Positions 11,834 through 23,439 of a stretch of 64,000 nt of DNA are shown one piece after another. The stretch's first letter is position 1. Every line of letters begins with the position of its first letter. Position numbers and translations under genes: made by a program. The stretch is from positions 124,001 through 188,000 of the forward strand of contig JAQOOI010000016.1 in assembly GCA_028554645.1 (NCBI GenBank). The letters run 5' to 3'. This DNA is from Omphalotus guepiniiformis. Its lineage: Eukaryota; Basidiomycota; Agaricomycetes; Agaricales; Omphalotaceae. The notes under the pieces were generated by a model that was not told the DNA's origin, did no database searches, and saw only the letters and a program-made list of their open reading frames with translations.

Positions 11834-14800
11834 TCACAAATCATATCCTCCCGTCGAAAGCGAAGGCGGCAAAGCACTCTCTCCCTCTCCACACCCAACA
11901 CCAATATCATCCCCCAACGTCAACTCCACGATGGATCCATTAACGAACACGTCCCATTCAAGATAACAATTCGATTTATAAAGTTTTCCGTTAACTTTCA
12001 CGTTCTATAGCAAATGCGCAAATGCATTGTGCCAGGTTTCAGAAGATTAGCATCGTAGTGACAAGGGGTATAACTCACCTGAACGAAAACTGTCCCGCTG
12101 ATACCGTCCTTGGGGTTACCCACGAATCCGTTAGCTATGATTGTAGTTGTGGTGTTGAATATTGGGTTGAAGAATGATATAGAGGGGAAGTAGGGTGAGG
12201 AGAGGAGGAATTGTTTGGTTGCGGGGAGTGGGTAAAGGCCTGCGAGGTAGAATGCGGCGAAGCTGGCCATTGCACCTGAAGAAATGGAGTAGGGTGAGTT
12301 TATGTGTTATGGAGTGGTAGGAGGGGTTGTATGCTCACCTGAATCTGTTCGCAAGAGAAGAAGAGGGAGAGATTTCAGCATTCGGCCTTCCCAGCTACAC
12401 TACAACGGTTGTTGAACAGTGTTGAACCCACCATCGTTCCCCGGAATACCATTAACAGATGTATTAAAATTCTCCGCAATAATCATCCTCGATCTTGTAT
12501 ATTACACCTCTAAGCAAATCCCATCAAAATATCACAAACCAAAGCTAAAACACACCTCTGCGTACTCAACCCAGGTTTATCCGCATAGTGATACATGAAA
12601 GGAATCTGCTGTGATGGTTCATCCGTCACGTCAAAGTAACTCTGATTGAAGATAAAGTCGAGTCGAGAGATGAAGGAGGATGTGCCACCTTGTAGAGACA
12701 TGAGGTGTGCGGTGTCGTGTGGGACGTATTGGGAATACTACATATAGACCAATCAGGGAGTACAGCTCGGACTTTGTCTCAATAGCAAGACGAAAAGACT
12801 CACAACAATAGGTGAAGACTCATAAAACCCATCCCTATTCGCCGCATTCAAGAAACACGTCGCATGCTCAGGATCATTAACACTACAATGCCTCGGATCC
12901 GTAAAGTTGAACGTCCCATTAGCGAATCTCGGCTGTCGTATATGCGTTTGCGTTTTGCGTTTGCGCAGTATGTGAGTGTGAGGTAGACGGTTCCGAACGC
13001 CAGATTGAGTTTCATTGACATCGGTAAAGGTTAGCAATGTTCAGGATATAGTTAGCATGCTATGTGGTCAGAACGGCAAACCAAGCACCTGCTCACCTGC
13101 ATCATACCCTTGACCTCCGGCGAACCCGGAACCGAAACATTGGCGTTCCAGACGTTGAAGGAGTTTTCTGCCCGAGATGCGTACTACACATGCATAGACA
13201 GTCGTTAGCACCCAATATTTCCCTGGTCCTTGTGGAAATGGACAGCTTGAGGTTCCGAGCTTACCTTGGCGGCATCATCAGCTCTCCCTAATACCTTCGC
13301 CACTTGCGAGATCGCAAAATCACCAAAGGCGTGCTGATGGTGGAGTCAATCACCGTCGTAACACAAGGCAGACACGAGAAGATAAAGCAACTCACCTCCA
13401 AAGTCCTTGAAACCTGCTTCGTATTCGCCCCTCCAGGAGCAAACATATCTTGTGGTATATACCCTGGTCGTTGTCACAGTACATAATAAGTGAGATATCG
13501 CGACCACTTTCATGCATATACCCAAACTCCTTCCATACCCCCGCCTGCCTCCCTTGAACGTTCCAGTTTGGCGGCTGATCCTCCGCATCGGACAGCAGAG
13601 CGGCGTAGAGGTCGGAGGAGGAAACATTCAGTAAGGATGCTTGAGCGTTGAATCTGGCAAGTGCCAGAGCGGGGGGTAGTCAGCAGGCTATCTAACGAGA
13701 GGATGATGCAGATACACAGAGTAGATAGAGTGGGGAGAGATGTACACGTACTTCACGAAGAATTCACCCAAGATGGGATCAGCGTCTACATGCAAAAAAT
13801 CATCAGAAACCTGCTCCGGCAACTAGTAGCGAAATCCACTAGGGAACGTACTACTCCCTCCTTGGATAAATTGCATTGCAGTTGCACCTCTACACTCCGG
13901 CAACCACCCTTCATGTCTCCAGATATCGATCATACCCCGCACAATCTCCGCAAACCGTTCTGGATCGTGAAGCGCCATGAGTGAGTATAGCGTGCGGTAA
14001 GTGTCCCAGTTGCAGTAATAGGAGTCGTAGTATGGTTCAGTTGATGTCCATTTGGGGTTCTCGCCGGTATCTTTAGGAGTGAGGGGTTTAGAGGAAGAAA
14101 GGAAAGGGGGAAGGGGGGACGAACGTACAATCTGCTGGGGATATATGCGTCCTATAAAGCTAACCATGGTCGCATATCAATCATGTGCCGCTTTAATCGA
14201 ACACTTCACTCACTGAAGAATAAAGCAGCTGCACAATCTCCGTCTTCACTCCAGTCATATCAACCTGCACCCTCCTAAGTACCTCATTCCACTCTTCCCG
14301 ACTCTCACTTCTCACACGCTCAAAATCAAAATCAGGTATCTCTTCTTCAGCATTGGCACATGCTTGATCAGATGATATCAACGAGACGCCAGCCCGCGCG
14401 AGAATCGTCGTTGGTGTATCACGAGGTGCAGGAGGGAACGCTAGGAGAGCCCCTAGCTCGTCTACGAAACCTATACATTGACAAAATGCCCTAAATCAGA
14501 ATCGTGATCACTTTAAATAAAAATGACCGGCAGAAACGTACCGAAATACAACTGATTGATATCTGTCGTCCCTCTGACCGGAAAATCACCTAACCAAGCT
14601 CCCCACTCAACCGGCTCCCCCAACTCGAATCCCTCCCCCCGGAAATCCACACAAACAAACGCGTTATACCTCCCCGGCCCGAACGAAGCAGCGAATTGTG
14701 CTCCGCCTTGTACTCTTGCTGTGTGGGAATCGAGTGTCATAGCAGGGTTTGTGCTGGATCGCTGGCCGTCGTTGGTGATATCAACGAGCATACGAGGGAG

Positions 14801-15703
14801 GGTGGTGTTAGAAGGAAAGGTATATCGATGAAGAGCGGTGCGTCGAGTCGTGGTTAATTCGACGCGGAGGGAGGTGGATAGGTTAGTGGAGAAGTAGCCT
14901 GGGGAGGCAAAGTCGTCGGGAGTTCCTATTGAGATGTGCTCAGGATTAATGAGCTGTGCGTGAATAATGAGATCAACAGGCAGCGCACCATCCGGTAGAA
15001 TCTTCCTCAACACTTTTCTACTATCCAATGAAGTAGGACATTTCTCGAACGATGAACAATTCGGGAATGCCCATAGCTTGAAGTTTGATAGAGACACCGC
15101 CTATAGGTCGTCGCTCATCAGCAGCGGAACCAAAATGATCGCAATTACCGACTTACACCCCCAGTACCAGTATCATGCAACTGAGAGAATCCAATCGCAT
15201 TGAAAGTAGCGTTGGCATCGTACCCAGCTTGCTATGGAAATGACACAGATGTATAGCCAAGTATAACCTGAATTGCTTGAAAAACTCACATTCCCAGGCG
15301 AATCAGTATCCATCCCCGCTTTCACCATTCCATGAGGTAACGTCGCGCCTATTGAAGTAGTACTCAATTGAACTCCACTGCAAACTTCGAATGGAAATAA
15401 CTGCGTACCAGGAAATACATGTCCGCCATTTGTCGTTCCTATGAAAGGAAGCACAAAAGATGCAGGATCCGTTATCGTTGCCGCGCTCTCGAGGCTTTGA
15501 CGCGTATCTAAATTTGCACTGTGCGATGATCTGAGGAGGAGAAAGATCAATGAATGAAGGATTCGAACACTTGGGCTCACTGACGTTGAAAATCCCACCT
15601 CCGCCAGTAACAATATGCATATCATCCGTTTCGGTGAGCTCGAGGTCTTCATGGTTATCGTACCAGTGACTAACAGAAGAAATAGAAGAACCTTCGAGGC
15701 CAA
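11834..15703 (-). CDS. Secreted glycoside hydrolase family 92 alpha-mannosidase, multi-exon
   Basis: The start at 15703 gives MASKVLLFLLLVTG, a hydrophobic signal-peptide core interrupted by an intron. Downstream exons spell, in order, GGHVFPG, LPHGMVKAGMDTDSPGNQAGYD (split by an intron after GN), FSQLHDTGTGG near 15150, a beta-sandwich-like stretch, then YYDSYYCNWDTYRTLYSL and EGWLPECRG near 13900-14030, and finally GLYPLPATKQFLLSSPYFPS near 12200. The last exon ends with stop TGA at 11834-11836. These blocks and their order are characteristic of GH92 exo-alpha-mannosidases, calcium-dependent enzymes acting on alpha-1,2 or related mannosides of N-glycans or fungal mannoproteins. With a signal peptide it is probably extracellular or wall-associated. 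I count at least ten introns. The exact linkage specificity is not readable. I see no frame break, and length is normal for the family. Confidence 0.9.
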
Positions 15704-16160
15704 CCATGCCGGTTTAAATACCCTTTCTCGAACAAAATCATCAGTAAACCCTCATTTATTCATCCAACTTCCTGTGTTCCTCATCTTCTTTTTCAGCACG
15801 TGCGCCTACCATCGAATATTCCACATGGTCAGCTGTCTGCAGCGTACAACGTACAGTGACAAGCGGAGGTCACGGCGCAGATACAAATACGAGGACAGGA
15901 CTATTTTCAGAGGTACGGCGCATACAAGGACAGGAGTCGTGCATGCATGGAGCTAACCTACTCAAATACAGACCCCGAAACTTACAAACTCGCAGCATCT
16001 CCAAATACAGTATTCTTTTGTAGGATGCAAAGCATGTATGGGGAAAAAGTAGAAGGTATAGTAACGAAAACATAGTCTGAGTCCTGCACGTCGTATTCGT
16101 CATGAGGAGAAATAAAAATCCATTGTGCGTGGCATAGACAGTGATGAAGGAATGCACATG
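15704..16160. other. Intergenic region between the GH92 gene and FunK1 copy 1
   Basis: Short spacer with no credible exon. It must hold the GH92 promoter at its left edge (the gene reads leftward) and the 3' UTR of FunK1 copy 1 at its right edge. Confidence 0.5.
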
Positions 16161-18653
16161 CTAATGGGCATTGACCGACTGATGGACGTGGTAGGGAGGA
16201 AATGCGGCAGAGACTTCATAGTATTTGGTAAAAGTGATGCGTCCACCCAAAGTATCCTCATCGAAGGTTGAATCATTAGCTTCAACATTCGACAACTTGC
16301 GTTGGGCGTGTGTGTCTGTCCTGTGGTCGTTGTGCGCGTTGAATGCGGCCCGAACGGTTCGTTGCAGGGTGAGTAGGCTATCGAATAACGCGTCATAATT
16401 CTCTGTTACTTCGGGCAACCCTTTACCAACGAAAGTATATTTTTCTTTCGCCACAGTTTGCCACGTGCCTTCTGCCCAAGATTCGAAAGGAGGATTCTGA
16501 ATCTCTGCGCCATTGTGGTACCGGCATATCACCCAGGTGAAAACATAGAAGAACGATTCGAGGTCGTGTCTAACACGATGAGTTATGGGCTGTGAGGTGG
16601 TTTCTAAAAGTTCGACAGCCACAAATGGTTTTGTCCCCGTACGTTGTCTGGACGAAGGCTGTGGATCAAGGGTCAAGAGTCGAGCGAAATCAAAATCGTT
16701 CAGAACGCCGCAGACTGTCCCATCCTCTTTCGTACGATACATCAGGTTCTTGACACTGATGTCGCGATGAAGAATCTTCGGATAAGTGACTAACCACTCA
16801 TAGCCTATTCAACACAGAGGTTAAGCTGTTGATGTAAACGCACAAGAAAACAGAGACTCACATGTTACAGTATCCGCGAATGCCTTTCCGACGAACGCCG
16901 CGTCAGCTAGATCCGTGATGGGCCTCAGTTCCTCGAAGACAATGACCCTCATAAGCCTTTCTTCGAAATCGTTGTCAAGTAGAGACCTAAAAGATGTGGC
17001 TTCGAGCGTGAAGTCCTCCGAGTGAAGAAGATGAGGGAGATGATCCAGTACCCACTCGTGACCAGGCTTGAGGGCGTACTCTGTAGCGGTTTGAATGAAA
17101 AAGGATTCCGAAGTACGGCCTTTGGCGGGAAAAGAGATCTTGATGACTAGCGATATCCCAGGCCAACAATCACTCCATCCTCTCAAGACCCATGTCCCAC
17201 GTCCAATAAAGCCGTGGGGACATACCAAGATCTTCTCCACTGTAAGCTCTAGATCCTGTAGATGAAGAATTTGCCCTTCAAAAATGCATCTGTCCCTCCG
17301 CACGGCCAAATGATCAGGTGGTGGTGCACTCGTAATCAGTTGCAGTCGATCAAAATGACCCCACTGCGAAGGAATAAGCCGGGTGAACGCTAGAATCACC
17401 CGAAGAAGCATGAAAGGATCTCTGACAAAGGAGAATGAGGCGGAGCGACGGGAGCCTGACCAAGTGTAGAGGAGAAATTCCAGATTGTCGTCTTTGATCA
17501 GCGCGCCTACGACGTGCGTGCGTATACCACCTCGATTGAACATCTCGAAGGCGTAGCTCGCACCTTGGAGGTAGCAATCGTTCTCGTCCTCTCTCAATCT
17601 CTTCGCTCGCTGCTGAGAGTAAACAGTGAGTCCAGACTCATCGAAGATGCGCTTCAAGCGATTCGAGCTGGTCTCGTCGCAAGCCAGACTTCCGGGTGCC
17701 AAACGTTTTATGACGGTTGGACTCTTGACCGCTGACGTCGAGCCAGATGCCGAAGGCCTGCTGTTGAGCTGTGGCTTTGGGCGTATCTGACTGGAGCCTA
17801 AAGGCGATGCTTTCGCTTTCCCTGAGGACCAGCATGACTAGGAAATTAGATGACACAACGAAGAACCTCCCGCACCTTTCCTGACATCGGCTTTCACTTT
17901 CCTTGATGACGTCTGACTGGGGCCCAAAGACGATGGGCCGGTTTTCGCTCTCCCTGATGACGAGGATGAATAGGAAATTAGATGACACGACTGAGAACCT
18001 CCCGCACCTTTACTGGCTTTCCCAACACTGGAAGTCTGACCCTCACGAGAGATCTGCCGCACACTCTTCTTAAACTCCATAAACGTGAGCACGTCCGACC
18101 ACCTATATCGCTGAGAGGGTGGACTCCGTAGCACCTCTGCCATTCCCTTGCCTTCCCCCAACCGTCTCTCTACCGCCGCTTTCTTCACTCCAACCGTATC
18201 CGGACATCTGATAGAACTTGTCCCAAAGATGCTCCTAGGGTTATTGACACAGAGTTTGAAGTCCAGTGAGTTTTGTGTGATCTTGTGCTCGACCATTTTG
18301 TCAACGGCGTAGTTGATGAGATTGACGAAGCGTGGATAGCAGTCCTCCTTCGTGGTCTCTGAGCAGTAGATGTCTATCAAGTTGGTAAAATCCGTGGAGT
18401 CAATTATAGATTGTAGAGCTATTTGCTCGTCAGCTATGTTGCTAGCCATGTGCAGCACCGTTGACATGAACTGCTCCATCTCGACCTCTTGGGTGCCGGC
18501 GACGTCGTGCATGAGAGAAGGATTAGGATCGTCTTCGCGAGTATAGCTTTCGGTGCTGTTGACGGTGGATTCCGACATAGCGTTTGAGCCCGATGCGCTT
18601 CCTGGTGTGCACAATACAAGTACATGTCTGAACAATGAAAGAATTGGAGACAA
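16161..18653 (-). CDS. FunK1-type protein kinase, tandem copy 1
   Basis: An N-terminal regulatory region begins near 18653 or at an internal Met near 18578 (the homologous start in copy 3 lies further upstream). It is followed by a Ser/Lys-rich linker made of exon-intron repeats (two units here, about 17830-18010) and a kinase domain. The catalytic exon (16804-16161) carries HRDISVKNLM (catalytic loop), VLNDFDFARLL (metal-binding position, NDFD instead of DFG) and TGTKPFVAVELL, the signature set of the fungal FunK1 kinase family. The donor of the preceding intron is intact (GTGAGT, G at 16861). Presumably a serine/threonine kinase; no member function is implied here. Linker stops such as the TAG near 17849 fall inside the inferred repeat introns, so they are not evidence of decay. 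Confidence 0.85.
17830..18015 (-). repeat. Exon-intron minisatellite in FunK1 copy 1 (two units)
   Basis: Two tandem units each contain a putative intron: donor after AAAG (GTGCGGG), branch-like CTAAT, and acceptor CAG, about 58 bases and a multiple of three. The flanking exon pieces encode Lys/Ala/Gly/Pro/Ser-rich sequence. Exon ends are phase 1 on both sides (G|GG), so unit gain or loss keeps the frame. Confidence 0.6.
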
Positions 18654-18894
18654 ACCACTCGCAGAGTCCAGACTGTGGCCACCGCGGCCACTGGCGAGCT
18701 TTTAACACGTGAGCGCAACCTTGACCTGCCCTAAACTGACTGATGAGCTATACATTACGTATGGCCCTGTAGTAATGCTCGTTTGCTCACTGCTCAGTCG
18801 AGCAAGTTTTGGCAGTGAGATCTTGAGAGCGCGCTCATTTGTCCTATCAGCTTCAAATCATATGTCATAATGCCACACTGCCATCGGACCATCG

Positions 18895-19045
18895 CGGTAC
18901 CTGATAGCGTAAATCCGTCATAACATTTGAGCGCGATGCTCTCTTCGGTGTGCGTAGTACATCGTCTACAGAGTGAGGTTTTTCCATCAGCTCAAACGAG
19001 GAGGGCGACCGCGCCATTGAAACATGTAGGACGACATGAAAGTGT
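18895..19045 (-). pseudogene. Relic of the 5' end of another FunK1 gene
   Basis: Read on the minus strand this matches the N-terminal exon of FunK1 copy 3 (26263-26110): SPSSFELMEKPHS in the relic against SPSSFELMERPHS in copy 3, followed by a shared RTP...S(N)VM block. The relic has a frame break relative to its expected start codon and nothing of the rest of the gene follows. Copy 1 and copy 2 lack this N-terminal extension next to their own start, so this fragment marks a lost copy or a deletion during tandem duplication. Confidence 0.7.
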
Positions 19046-19079
19046 GGTGGTGGAGGTTGAGAGGAGAGGAGAGAAAATC

Positions 19080-20256
19080 ATGCTGTGACTGGTATCACGT
19101 TTGTTATTTCCTGTCATTTCAAAAGCTTACCCTGAAGATGTAGCTTGCGCAGAGTCTACCCCCTTGGACGACATATGAAGCGCAAAAAAAGGTTTTCCGT
19201 TCGGTCACTTTCATCGCTAAGCCAGACAACCTTCCTCGTCACCACTTCTGTCGCTACTCTATCCGCCCCAGATATCCTTACACTCCCGGAGTGAATTCAA
19301 GAACAATTGCAGGTCCCACCGTGACCCGTCTTCCACGCGCATCCCTTGCTTTCCGTTGGCGAATAGAAACCTGGCTCGACAGTTTCGGATGGAGAAACTC
19401 GACAGGACGTTATGTAACATGCGCCACACAGGCTCAAACTGACAATCTGTCCTGGACGCTACATCTGGAGCCCGCAGTATTAACTTTGTGGATCCCAGCG
19501 AGGACCGTACTTGTGGACGACAACACAACTTCTGGTGAATCACGGATCTGGTGCATTAAGAATAGGTCAGTTATATACAGCATATATAGCTTGGTATACT
19601 TCTACACACCAGCCTGCATTCCTTCTTCGTCATTCATGTTGCTCGGTGACTTCAAAATTCAAGCGTACCTAATTCCAAGTCGCGTTCCTCGTTTTCTCTT
19701 TCTTTGCATGGAACAATTCCGAAAGGTAAGGTATAAATTACTGACCATTGGACGACTTTCCATATGTTAATCACATGGATCGTCTCAGATACTAGATGCT
19801 TTCGGCTGACGACCTGGGATTTGGGATTCGCAAGGCTTGACGATGAGGGCGACACTTCACTTAATATCAAGTAGTTCTCATCAGTCACTGGACAAAGAAT
19901 AGAGAACTGAATAGCCCATCGAATGTTATTGGCATCACAGTTGCTGGAGATTCATATGTCGCTCCTTTCCAGAATGTATTCCCCGAGTGCACGGCACCGC
20001 CGCACGGAATTGATGAATTCTAAACGTTTGAACGTGCCTTTGACCGCTTGAACTGTTTGAACTTGTGTGAAGACATGTATCTTTGTTCAAGCAAAGCAGT
20101 ATTCAAAACATCATACTGAAATCAATAATTCACAGCATCTATAACAGACAGTATTCTAATCTATGTAGAGCATGAGTAAGTCGGGGGTATAAAACACAAG
20201 GAAAACGGTAGAGGGATTCATAGAGAAAACAGACATCTGAGTAGATGTCGTATTCG
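19080..20256. other. Intergenic region with a diverged repeat
   Basis: No convincing exon. A stretch at about 19290-19490 is a diverged match, in the same orientation, to about 55060-55290: both contain CCTTGCT..C..TGGCGAAT.GAAACCTGGCT-type sequence followed by AGAAACT. The segment from about 20020 onward is nearly identical to 23160-23330 and is the shared 3' flank of FunK1 copies 2 and 3. Confidence 0.6.
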
Positions 20257-20317
20257 TCATGATGAGAAATAAAAATCCATTGTGCGCGGCATAGACAGTG
20301 GTGAAGGAATACACATG

Positions 20318-23033
20318 CTAATGGGCATTGACCGACGCATGGACGTGGTAGGGAGGAACTTCCGCAGAGATTTCAGAGTATTTGGTAAAAGTGATGTTTC
20401 CAGCCAAAGTATCCTCATCGAAGGTTGAATCATTAGCTTCAACATTCGACAACTTGCGTTGGGGGTGTGTCGCTGCCACGTAGCTGTCGTGCGCGTGGAA
20501 TGCGTTCCGAAAGGTTTGTTGCAGGGCGTACAGGATATCGAATAACGGGACATAATTCTTTGTTACTTCAGGCAACCTTTTACGAACGAAATCAAATTTT
20601 TCTTTCGCCACAGCGTCCCACGTGCCTTCTGCCCAAGATTCGAAAGGAGGATTCTCGATCTCTGCGCAATTGTGGTACCGGCATATCACCCAGGTGAAAA
20701 CATAGAAGAACGATTCGAGGTCGTGTCTAACACGATGAGTTATGGGCTGTGAGGTGGCTTTTGAATGTTCGACAGCCACAAATGGTTTTGTCCCTGTACG
20801 TTGTTTGGACGAAGGCTGTGGATCAAGGGTCAAGAGTCGAGCGAGATCAAAATCGTTCAGAACGCCGCAGACTGTCCCATCCTCTTTCGTACGATACATC
20901 AGGTTGTTGACACTGATGTCGCGATGAAGAATCTTCGGATAAGTGACTAACCACTCATGGCCTATTCAACACAGAGGATAAGCTGTTGATGTAAACGCAC
21001 AAGAAGATAGAGACTCAAATTTTACAGTATCCGCGAATGCCTTTCCGACGGACGCCGCGTCAGCTAGATCCGTGATGGGCCTCAGTTCCTCGAAGACAAT
21101 GACCCTCATAACTCTTTCTTCGAAATCGTCACCAAATAGAGAACTGAAAGATATGGCTTCGAGCGTGAAGGTCTCCGAGTGAAGAAGATGAGGGAGATGA
21201 TCCAGTACCCACTCGTGACCAGGCTTTAGGGCGTACTCTGTGGCGGTTTGAATGAAAAAGGATTCCGAAGTACGGCCTTTGGCGGGAAAAGAGATCTTGA
21301 TGACTAGCGATATCCCAGGCCAACGATCACTCCGTCCTCTCAAAACCCATGTCCCATGTCCAATAAAGCCGTGGGGACATACCAAGATCTTCTCCACTGT
21401 AAGCTCTAGATCCTGTAGATGAAGAATTTGCCCTTCAAAAATGCATCTGTCCCTCCGCACAGCCAAATGATCAGGTGGTGGTGCACTCGTAATCGGTTGC
21501 AGTCGATCAAAATGACCCCACTGCGAAGGAATAAGCCGCGTGAACGCAAGAATCACCCGAAGAAGCATGAAAGGATCTCTGACAAAGGAGAATGAGGCGG
21601 AGCGACGGGAGCCTGACCAAGTGTAGAGGAGAAATTCCAGATTGTCGTCTTTGATCAGCGCGCCTACGACGTGCATGCGTATGCCACCTTGATTGAACAT
21701 CTCGAGGGCATAGCTCGCACATTGAAGGTAGCAATCGTTCTCGTCCTCTCTCAATCTTTTCGCTCGCTGCTGAGAACATCGCGTGATTCCAGAGTCATCG
21801 AAGGTGCGCTTCAAGCGATTCGAGCTGGTCTCGTCGGAAGCCAGACTTCCGGGTGCCAAATGTTCTATGACGGATGGAGTCTTGACCGCTGACGTCGAGC
21901 CAGATGCCGAAGGCCTTCTGTTGAGCTGTGGCTTTGGGCGTATCTGACTGGAGCCCAAAGGCGATGCTTTCGCTTTCCCTGAGGACCACCATGAATAGGA
22001 AATTAGATGACACAACGAAGAACCTCCCGCACCTTTCCTGACATCGGCTTTCACTTTCCTTGATGACGTCTGACTGGGGCCCAAAGACGGTGGGCCAGTT
22101 TTCGCTATCCCTGATGACGAGGATGAATAGGAAATTAGATGACACGACTGAGAACCTCCCGCACCTTTACTGGCTTTCCTGACGTCGGCTTTCACTTTCC
22201 TTGAAGATGTCGTCTTGCTGGAGCCCAAAGCCGATGGTCCGGCTTTCGCCTTCCCTGATGACGAGGATGAATAGGATATTGACAAGACAAGAACCTCACG
22301 CACCTTTACTGGCTTTGCTAACATCGGCTTTCGCTTTTCCTGATGACGAGGATGAATAGGAAATTGGATGACACGATTGAGAACTTCCCGCACCTTTACT
22401 GGCTTCCCCAACACTGGTAATCTGACCATCACGAGAGATCTGCCGCACACTCCTCTTAATCTCCATAAACGTGAGCACGTCCGACCACCTGTATCGCTGA
22501 GAGGGTGGACTCTGTAGCACCTCTGCTATTTCCTTGCCTTCCCCCAACCGTCTCTCCACCGCCATTTTCTTCACTCCAAGCGTAACCGGACTTTTAATAG
22601 TATATGTCCTATACATGGTCATAGGGTCATAGACACAGACTTTGAAATCCAATGAGTTTGGTGTGATCTTGTGCTCGACCATTTTGTCAACGGCGTGGTT
22701 GACGAGATTGACGAAGGATGGATAAAGGTCCTCCTGCGTGGTCTCTGAGCAATAGGTATCTATCAAGCGGGTAAAATCCGTGGAGTCGATTATCGAATGT
22801 AGAGCTGTTAGTTCGTCAGAAGTGATGCTATCCATGTGCGGCGCCGTTGACATGAACAGCTCTACATCGACCTCTTGGGTACTGACGATGTCGTGAGCGA
22901 GAGAAAGGTTTAGCATCATCTTTGCGAGTAGAGGTTTCAGTGCGAGTATAGCTTTCGGTGCTGTTGGTGGTGTATAGCGTTTGAGCCCAATGCGCTTTCC
23001 TGGTGTTCGTAGTACAAGTACATGTCTCAACAA
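20318..23033 (-). pseudogene. FunK1-type kinase, tandem copy 2, probably disabled by a splice-donor mutation
   Basis: Same architecture as copy 1: N-terminal region (from about 23033), four exon-intron repeat units (about 22000-22390), the kinase N-lobe part (about 21000-21900), and the catalytic exon (20941-20318) with HRDISVNNLM, VLNDFDLARLL and TGTKPFVAVE. The intron before the catalytic exon has lost its donor: the first base, complement of position 21018, reads T where copies 1 and 3 have G (TTGAGT instead of GTGAGT). Unspliced, translation runs into a stop after about 20 residues (ending ...YPLC) and the protein ends before the catalytic loop. The N-terminus is also shorter than in copy 3. 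Everything else is highly similar to copy 1, so the duplication is recent. A cryptic donor nearby could rescue it. Confidence 0.75.
22000..22400 (-). repeat. Exon-intron minisatellite in FunK1 copy 2 (four units)
   Basis: Four tandem units of alternating Lys/Ser/Gly-rich coding sequence and a putative ~58-base intron (markers near 22000, 22122, 22268 and 22350). One unit carries a variant intron with GTGCGTGAGG as donor, the best consensus match of the set, and CAATATCC in place of the CTAAT branch region. Confidence 0.6.
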
Positions 23034-23439
23034 TGAAAGAATCTAAGAGAAACCACTCGCGATTGTGGCCACCACGGGCCACTGGCGAGCTTTGACCTGC
23101 CCTAAACTGATACATTACGTGAGGTTTTGTAGTACTAGTAGTAGTAGTAGAATTTTAACGTCCCCTTGACCGCTCGAACTGTTTGAACTTGTGTGAAGAC
23201 ATGTATCTTTGTTCAAGCAAAGCAGTATTCAAAACATCATACTGAAATCAATAATTCACAGCATCTATAACAGACAGTATTCTAATCTATGTAGAGCATG
23301 AGTAAGTCGGGGGTATAAAACGCAAGGAAAATGGTAGAGGGATTCATGAAGAAAACGGACATCTGAGTAGATGTCGTATTCGTCATGATAAGAAAAATCC
23401 ATTGTGCGCGGCATAGACAGTGATGAGGGAATGCACATG

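Noticed and set aside
17849..17851. Stop codon inactivating FunK1 copy 1
   Set aside because: It lies within an inferred repeat intron; an equivalent stop occurs in copy 3, which looks intact otherwise.
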